A stretch of DNA of 64,000 nucleotides, taken from assembly GCA_902168205.1 (NCBI GenBank), contig CABHOK010000003.1:1054001-1118000 (forward strand), given 5' to 3'. Position 1 is the first letter of the stretch; every line of letters starts with the position of its first letter. Below are positions 57,761-64,000 of the stretch, one piece after another. Origin of the DNA: an uncultured Chitinophaga sp. (GTDB taxonomy: Bacteria > Bacteroidota > Bacteroidia > Cytophagales > Cyclobacteriaceae). The notes below the pieces were generated by a model. It saw nothing but the letters and a program-made list of their open reading frames with translations. It searched no databases and had not been told where the DNA came from. Both the position numbers and the translations under genes were made by a program.

Positions 57761-60363
57761 TGCAACCCACCACGCCTCGCCCTCCGGAATGGCCTTTGAA
57801 ACTTCTCCGGTTCTTTTTAAAGAAAGAATACCTGGAAGAGATCGAGGGTGATATGGAAGAGATCTTTTGTGATGCGCTTGAGCAGGAACAGTCGTATCGC
57901 AAAGCGAGGCGGGTATATATAGTGGAGGCACTCAAATTACTCCGGCCTGTACTCATGAAGAACATAAGTGGCATTCAACCTGTAACCCCATACCCTATGT
58001 TTAAAAACTACTTCAAGACATCATTCCGGAGCCTGATGAAAAATCCGTTGAGCTCCTTTATCAATGTGTTTGGATTGTCCGTGGCTATCGGTATTTGCCT
58101 GCTGGTATATACATTCATGGAGTATGATTACAGCATCGACCAGTATCACAAAAACAAAAACGAAATATACCTCGCTACTTTCTTTGCTGCCAGCGATGGT
58201 GCCACGCAGCAATATGGAACAGCACCGAGACCATTGGGTGATTTGTTAAAGCAGGATTTTGGACAAGTAAAAAAGATGTGTAGGGTAGAGGACCGGAATG
58301 TTGTATTGAAGTATGATGACAACGTATTTCACGAGAATATTCGCTATGCTGATCCTGCATTCCTGGAGATGTTTACGTTCCCGTTGAAATGGGGAACAGC
58401 ATCATCGCTGGCCGATCTCAACACGATTATACTGAGTGAGGATATGGCTATTAAATATTTTGGTGAAGAGAATCCGGTGGGGCGTGATATGCTGGTGATC
58501 TTCAATGATCGGATCAAGAAGACATTTACGGTAGGCGGTGTGGCCGCAACCTTTCCGAAGTCGCGGGATATAGATTTCAGATTCCTGATCAACTTTGAAA
58601 ACATTCGCACTGCAGAACCTGCCTATGATATAAATGATTGGAGTAAATTTTTGAGTGCCACACTCATTCAAGTTGAAAATCCGTCCGATCTGAAGGCCGT
58701 GGAGCTGAAGATGGAGAAGTATAGGGTTTTACAAAACGCAGCGCAACCGGATTGGGCGATTACTGCATTTGCTTTTGAGCCGCTGGTTACCTTGCACGAA
58801 AGAGCCGCTAACATCAAAGATGGTATCGCACACGACTATAACGTAGAAGGAAGAATCGGCATGCCCATCATCGCGATCTTTATGATCGTGCTGGCATGTT
58901 TCAACTATATCAATATAGCAATTGTATCAGCAGCAAAGCGCCTCAAGGAAATTGGTGTTCGCAAAGTGATCGGTGCCAACCGAATGAAGATAGTTGTCCA
59001 ATTCCTTACAGAGAACATCGTGGTAACATCGCTCGCACTTGTCATGGGGATAGCACTTTGCTTCTTTATATTCCTGCCGTGGTTCGTTCAGTTTACCGGG
59101 TGGGAACTGGAACTCCGGTTGCTGAACCAAAACCTGTGGCTGTTTATGATCGCTTTGATTTTTATTACCGGTATAGCTTCCGGTATATATCCCGCCTTCT
59201 ATATATCCAGGTTTGATGCCGTGCGAATATTCAAAGGCTCCCTTCAGTTCGGTAAAAAGAATCCGCTTACCAAAGTATTCCTGGCGGTTCAGTTGGTGCT
59301 GGCATGCATTACCATTACTGCAGGGGTAGTTTTTACACAAAACAATCATTTTCAGAATAACCGGAGCTGGGGATACAACCAGAAAGATGCGCTATATATA
59401 GAGGTTCCTGATAAAGCTGCTTTCGATCGCATGCACGCGGCCATGGTACGCCTCCCGGATATAGTATCGGTATCCGGATCGGCCGATCACCTGGGAAAGA
59501 CAGTATCAACAGCCGTATTGAGAACAACGGCTAATCAGTCGTACGAAGTGAACCAGTTCTCCGTAGATGCAGACTATATACAAACCATGGGACTACAATT
59601 GATCGATGGAAGATCGTTGCGGAAAGATTCTGAAACAGACAAGCAGGCACTGATGGTAAATGAGACATTTGTTAAACACTTGAATCTTACTAAACCTATA
59701 GGACAATTTTTTGAAATCGATAGTGTGAAGTATGAAGTAGTCGGTGTCCTGAAAGATTTTCATACAAAAGATTTCTTTAGTAAAGTTCGTCCCGCTGTTT
59801 TGAAACTTGCCGCTGAGCAAGACTATCGATATTTATCGTTACGTGTAAAAGAAGGCGGAAGGGAAGAGACTCATAAAGCATTACTGGCAACGTGGACTGA
59901 GATATATCCTGAGATTCCATTTCAGGGAGGCTACCAAGAGGATGTATGGACCAATTATTTTGACAGCGTTGATCGTTCAGAGCAATTCAACAAAGTGATC
60001 GCATCGATAGCAGTACTACTGGCAAGCCTCGGACTATATGGTCTTGTAACACTAAATGTATCCGGCCGACAAAAAGAATTCAGCATCCGTAAAACGCTGG
60101 GTGCCGGAATTCGAAATATAGCTTCGGTTATTCTTAAGCAATATGCGGGGCTTACCGTGATATCGCTGATCATCGGAGCACCTGTCAGTTATCTGTTTAC
60201 AAAGGCGTACCTGGATATGCTCTTCGCGTATCCCATGCCGATCGGATATTCCGGTATTGCTATAGCACTCGTGATACTCGTCATCGTTTTGCTGGCGGTG
60301 GTTGCTACGCAAATTCGAAAAGTACTGAAACTAAATCCTGTGGATGGATTGAAGGTTGAATAG
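57757..60363 (+). CDS. ABC transporter permease with PadR-linked prefix domain
   Basis: 868 residues. The first 75 (RPPEWPLKLLRFFLKKEYLEEIEGDMEEIFCDAL) are the permease prefix domain that accompanies PadR regulators. Then a MacB/FtsX-type permease: TM1 near 100, a periplasmic MacB_PCD region, FtsX domain with KEIGVRKVIGANRMKIVVQFL near 420 and a second copy KEFSIRKTLGAGIRNIASVIL near 780 followed by four helices. It needs a separate ATPase, which is not in this operon. Substrate may be an antibiotic or peptide; unknown. Confidence 0.9.
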   Translation: MMQPTTPRPPEWPLKLLRFFLKKEYLEEIEGDMEEIFCDALEQEQSYRKARRVYIVEALKLLRPVLMKNISGIQPVTPYPMFKNYFKTSFRSLMKNPLSSFINVFGLSVAIGICLLVYTFMEYDYSIDQYHKNKNEIYLATFFAASDGATQQYGTAPRPLGDLLKQDFGQVKKMCRVEDRNVVLKYDDNVFHENIRYADPAFLEMFTFPLKWGTASSLADLNTIILSEDMAIKYFGEENPVGRDMLVIFNDRIKKTFTVGGVAATFPKSRDIDFRFLINFENIRTAEPAYDINDWSKFLSATLIQVENPSDLKAVELKMEKYRVLQNAAQPDWAITAFAFEPLVTLHERAANIKDGIAHDYNVEGRIGMPIIAIFMIVLACFNYINIAIVSAAKRLKEIGVRKVIGANRMKIVVQFLTENIVVTSLALVMGIALCFFIFLPWFVQFTGWELELRLLNQNLWLFMIALIFITGIASGIYPAFYISRFDAVRIFKGSLQFGKKNPLTKVFLAVQLVLACITITAGVVFTQNNHFQNNRSWGYNQKDALYIEVPDKAAFDRMHAAMVRLPDIVSVSGSADHLGKTVSTAVLRTTANQSYEVNQFSVDADYIQTMGLQLIDGRSLRKDSETDKQALMVNETFVKHLNLTKPIGQFFEIDSVKYEVVGVLKDFHTKDFFSKVRPAVLKLAAEQDYRYLSLRVKEGGREETHKALLATWTEIYPEIPFQGGYQEDVWTNYFDSVDRSEQFNKVIASIAVLLASLGLYGLVTLNVSGRQKEFSIRKTLGAGIRNIASVILKQYAGLTVISLIIGAPVSYLFTKAYLDMLFAYPMPIGYSGIAIALVILVIVLLAVVATQIRKVLKLNPVDGLKVE

Positions 60364-60437
60364 TAAGTTCGATATAAATATATAGGCACAACCTGTTCGA
60401 TATATAGCGTTAGGAATATATGGTTCGTGCTCTGGCC

Positions 60438-60986
60438 TCATTTCAATTTATAGGTCATGACGTTTCGCCTTGTTCCGGCTTTTTTTACAAATTCGAAATC
60501 AGCTTTTTTGAACGTCTTTGTAAAGCCCATAAAGCGGTAGCTGGGCGACCCGGGCGCAACGGGATACGCTTCTATATATTTTGCTCCATTTTTACCTGCA
60601 TACTTTTGTGCATGCGTGATCAGTTGATCGACAAGCCCTTGTTCACGATACTCTTTCCGAACAAAAAAGCATGTGATAGACCAGACTTTATCCAGACTTT
60701 CATCACCACCGAGACGAAGGTGTGTCTCTCGCGGAGCTACGGAACACCAGGCGACTGGCTCATCATCTATATAGGCCAGCAAACCGATAGGCGTTTTTGA
60801 TCGGACACGCTTCTTTATGAATTTTTTCCGGTTCACGGTGTTGCTGCGCTTTTGCTCTTCCTTCGTCATACGCCACACCATGCACCAGCAATAATGCGGA
60901 CTGCCTTTTAACTCAAAAAGCTTTTCAAAATCGTCCCAGTTGGTTTCGTCAACGGGTTTTGTTTTTATTTTTTTAGTCGTTGCCAT
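60438..60986 (-). CDS. GNAT-family N-acetyltransferase
   Basis: 182 residues. Core acetyl-CoA motif SITCFFVRKEYREQGLVDQLITHAQKYA near 105-130 (R/Q-x-x-G-x-x-L variant), followed by GAKYIEAYPV and YRFMGFTKTF. The N-terminal region with HYCWCMVWRM and the DEPVAWCSVAPR segment is typical of a Bacteroidota/Actinobacteria subfamily with unknown substrate. Monocistronic. Confidence 0.88.
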   Translation of the reverse strand: MATTKKIKTKPVDETNWDDFEKLFELKGSPHYCWCMVWRMTKEEQKRSNTVNRKKFIKKRVRSKTPIGLLAYIDDEPVAWCSVAPRETHLRLGGDESLDKVWSITCFFVRKEYREQGLVDQLITHAQKYAGKNGAKYIEAYPVAPGSPSYRFMGFTKTFKKADFEFVKKAGTRRNVMTYKLK

Positions 60987-61160
60987 GCAGCGGGGATATA
61001 ATTGGGAGAAGATAATTTTTATGCCTGCACATGCTCAACGTTCTCCATGCTGAAACTCATTTCCCGAATTGATAGCATTGAGAGATGCGTCTACAGGCTC
61101 TGCAGCGAGGATAGCGATATGGTACGCTAATTGTAATGCACCGATTAAACACAATGAGCC

Positions 61161-61613
61161 ATGTTCTATAAGATTCGCTGGAGGAGTTTATCAACGGCAG
61201 GGAAGGTATACGGCAAGAGTAAGACACCGTGGGCTGTGGATGAGCTCTATGTTGTTTTTGATGCACTGTCTGACGATGATCTGATCAAGATCAAACATTA
61301 TTACATCGTCACTGAAAAACTCCTGAAGTTATTTCGGGAGAGCTATCTTTCCGGTTTAGGAATTTGCCGAAAGATCGAGCCCCGGTTATCGGGAGGCCTC
61401 GAAGAGTTTATTGAAAAAGATAAACTGCCGACATACTACCTGATGAAGGTTGTTGGAGTTCCCGGTGAGGATGATCTCGGTGTTAACAAAGCCGGTGAAC
61501 TGATCATCTCCGAAAAAGTTTACCAGCTGTTGAAGGGGATGACCCTGAAGCACCTGGCCATTGACGAAGTAAAAGTAATCAAGCTGTTTAAAGAGCTTCG
61601 TAAAGATATTTAG
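61161..61613 (+). CDS. Small hypothetical protein, possibly Imm11/DUF1629-like
   Basis: 150 residues, no signal peptide. The C-terminal part VGVPGEDDLGVNKAGELIISEKVYQLLKGMTLKHLAIDEV has the layout 'G..g.lvvSe....ll......l....v' of Imm11/DUF1629 proteins, a family of immunity and phage-associated proteins, but the match is by eye only. The N-terminus may start later. Unrelated to the flanking genes. Confidence 0.45.
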   Translation: MFYKIRWRSLSTAGKVYGKSKTPWAVDELYVVFDALSDDDLIKIKHYYIVTEKLLKLFRESYLSGLGICRKIEPRLSGGLEEFIEKDKLPTYYLMKVVGVPGEDDLGVNKAGELIISEKVYQLLKGMTLKHLAIDEVKVIKLFKELRKDI

Positions 61614-61658
61614 CGCAGATGATTAGATGTTTACTTCAAAGTATGGGTTTCAGTACAG

Positions 61659-64000
61659 TTAGTTGATCACGATAGACTGTTTTACTGTATTCTCACCGTT
61701 GCTCACCTGTAGTATATATATACCCTGAGGAAGTTCTTTAAAGTGTGAACCCGTTAGCGGATAGTCAGTCTTGTTCTCAGAGACTTCAACCAATGCGGTA
61801 TACCGCAGAACACCAAAACTGTCATATATATGTATCGATACGTTTTGTTTTCGGTCGGCTGTTATATACAAAATGGGCAGCTCTCCCCGTGTTGGGTTGG
61901 GAAACAGGATGCAGTTGAAAGATGCATCACGATCCGAAAATATAGGTACGATATTCGAATGGGTATATTTTAAATCAAAATCGATTTGTTTCAGCCGGTA
62001 GTAATTAAGTCCTGGTAATGGACGTCTGTCCCGGAACGTATAGTCCTTTCTGGTGGTGCTGTTACCTGCAGCCGGTATACTATCTAAAGCATAAAAATTA
62101 ATTCCATCTTTTGAGCGGTCAACGGAGAAGAAGTAATTGTTGGTTTCGGTAGCCGTAGCCCACTCCAGAACGTTTTCGTCATGATCATTGTATCCTTTAA
62201 AATATAGCAGCTCGATCGGCAGCGGAGACTGACCATTGTTTCCTCCCGACCACCAGCTGAATTGTGTAATGTCCGGCACTACAACGGTACGGGTAGGCGA
62301 AGTATTCGAAAACGACTGTCCACTCAGCGCTGCGTTCCAGGCGTTGGTTCCGTTCCACCGCTGCATCTTTATACCATTGGTTGTTATATCGCTTATCCCT
62401 GCAGTCGGATCTTCCGTATTGGCAAAGCTGAAGGTAACGGTAGCGGTATAGGTACCGGCAGCCTGCGTACTTGAAAAATGCCAGTAGCGTCTCAATGCCT
62501 GCGCGGGTGTCGCTACGGATGTTACAGCTTCCGATCCTGTTGGCCAGGCGGCAGGTGAACTTTGTGTGGCGAACAATGTATTAACACCCAGCGTGCCTGC
62601 ATTTCCGGAGGCGAGATTAACGGTAACCGGTATATATACTTTCGAAGCATTGCCCATCGGAAATACATAGTTGGTAGCCGTGGTGTTGCCAATGGCCCAG
62701 CGCAATTCTCCATTCGCATTCTGACTTTCCGAAATAACACAACCCGGTGATGTTCTCACAATTGCAGAAGCACTTGGATTGAGGGCCGTAACTTTGCGTC
62801 CATTCAGATTCAAAGCACCACCATTCAGATTCAACACACCATTGGTGTTTAACGATACATCGACCAATGGTTGTACCACCGTATTATTGCCTTCTATGAT
62901 AATTGAACTGAATGTTTCACTGCCACTCGCACTATATATAGTTTGTGTAGTGCCTCCGTTGAACTTAATGGTGCCACGATTTGGAACGAGTGTCCCGGAG
63001 TTACTCCAGTTGCCCGTTAATGTTATGGCTCTTTCGGAAGGTGTATTTTCCAATGATAATGTTGCCCCGGAGGCGATCGTAATATTTTTTGCTACGGCTG
63101 GTGTTGTAGCAGTTGCAGATGTAATAATGATCGGTTGATTGGTGATACACGTTCCATGGGTTTGATCACAACATTATCAGTTGTTGTGGGAGAGACGCCT
63201 ACGGTTTCGAAAGCTGTTCCGTTCCACTTAACCCAGTTTGCATCATCGGTCCAGTAATTATTGGAAGATGATCCTGTCCAGAAATAATCACCACTAAGTA
63301 CACCGGTCGTGTTGCTGGGTGGTGTTACCGTTACCGTTGCCATTGTGGAGAGTGATGAATTGCAAGCCGTATTCGGAATCTTTACAGCTTTGATAATAAA
63401 GGTTTGCGTAGCCGTAATGCGAAAGGACTGCAGTGTTACTGTTCCTCCGGTACCCAAGGTAGAAGAACCTGCATCACTTGTGTTTGCAAAATTGCGCAAG
63501 GTATAGATTACGTTGCTCTCGGATAACAATACTTGCAAGGAAGCTTTTGTGTTAACGCATGTAGTGCCGGTGAGTATATTGATTCCTAAAGATCCCGAGG
63601 GTAGTGCACATGTGACGGTAACCGATGTCGAAGGAAGACTTTCCGCGTTGCCAGTTTCGGTAGCGGTAGCAGTGAGCACCCCACCGGGATATAGATCGGT
63701 GACGAGCGTTACAATTGTCCACAACCCAGCTGCGACTACGCCCGTTCCAAGCGCTACACCATCAATATATAGTGTAATGGTTGAGCCTGTCAATGCAGAA
63801 GATGTACCACCTACAGCGAGCGCTCCTTCCAGATAAGTTCCGGTAATAACCGGTGCGGTCGTGCGTGACTGAACGGTGACTTCATTGGAGAATCCGCTTA
63901 CTGATTCTCCGCTTGCTGTAGCCGTTGCCTTTATCAGATTGCCACCAGCCAGTGCAGGTGATAGCCCGGTGATTGTCCAATTGCCATTGGCATCAACTGT
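61659..64000 (-). pseudogene. Type IX-secreted surface protein, frame broken near 63157, 5' end outside window
   Basis: Two adjacent minus-strand frames make one protein. Upstream (63158-64000 and beyond) are repeated Ig-like modules (PVITGTYLEGALAVGGTSSA, ITLYIDGVALGTG). Downstream (61659 to about 63160) are VSLNTNGVLNLNGGALNLNG, an immunoglobulin-like module with IELLYFKGYNDHDENVLEWAT, and a C-terminal type A sorting domain (LFPNPTRGELPILYI to GIYILQVSNGENTV). They join if one base (probably A, giving KPNGTCITNQPIIIT) is restored at about 63157. Either a genuine frameshift or a sequencing error. A likely adhesin or surface enzyme scaffold. Confidence 0.8.

Noticed and set aside
61659-63053. 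Separate 464-residue protein starting MENTPSERA
   Set aside because: That Met is internal; the frame continues in-phase upstream to the frameshift near 63157 and joins the preceding Ig-like repeats.

Overview
The window looks like chromosomal DNA of a Bacteroidota bacterium, most likely a Cytophagales/Chitinophagales-type soil or freshwater organism. The sequence evidence is: promoters of the TTG-N19-TAnnTTTG form (clearest before tRNA-Cys at 32994-33023 and an arsR gene at 15527-15556), almost no Shine-Dalgarno signals, type IX secretion C-terminal sorting domains, SprB-like repeats, secreted fibronectin-III giants, Reg_prop/Y_Y_Y sensor kinases and PadR-coupled 'prefix' ABC permeases. Genus cannot be assigned from the sequence alone.

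Layout. 1-3001: hisG-hisD-hisC on the minus strand, preceded by a 24-codon leader peptide with five consecutive His codons and a terminator hairpin, a textbook his attenuator. 3188-10868: housekeeping and small-enzyme genes (TPR lipoprotein, CoA-type Nudix hydrolase, RqcH/NFACT protein, metallo-hydrolase, miaA, a GT4 glycosyltransferase, a TerB-like protein). 10866-25114: many short regulatory and stress-type genes (MerR, ArsR, Old Yellow Enzyme, DoxX, two GyrI-like proteins, SRPBCC, RibD-like reductase, NTF2-like proteins, YkgJ, thioredoxin-like, TPR) and one decayed gene. 25219-27923: ligase-associated exonuclease plus ATP-dependent DNA ligase. 28037-33140: OmpA-like protein, ABC ATPase plus TolC, ribosomal protein S1 with a structured leader, and tRNA-Cys(GCA).

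33458-53668 is the accessory heart of the window: two divergent operons of very large secreted proteins. Leftward are a 1471-residue protein and a 684-residue Fn3 protein. Rightward are a 1400-residue SprB-repeat protein with a type IX sorting tail, a 774-residue Fn3/TANFOR-like protein, and a 1099-residue protein built like a polymorphic toxin. The last is followed by three paralogous immunity-like genes, each starting 2-7 bases after the stop codon of a reading frame that is either the toxin itself or looks like a stranded toxin tail. A decayed fourth immunity fragment, an unrelated small ORF and a 574-residue outer-membrane barrel follow. I read this as a contact-dependent or type IX-delivered toxin locus with an orphan toxin-tip/immunity array.

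53709-64000: a large propeller sensor kinase, a PadR repressor translationally coupled to an ABC permease, a GNAT acetyltransferase, a small unknown protein, and the C-terminal part of a type IX cargo protein whose frame is broken by one base near 63157. Several intergenic regions carry short-word arrays arranged as inverted repeats, a possible family of REP-like elements.
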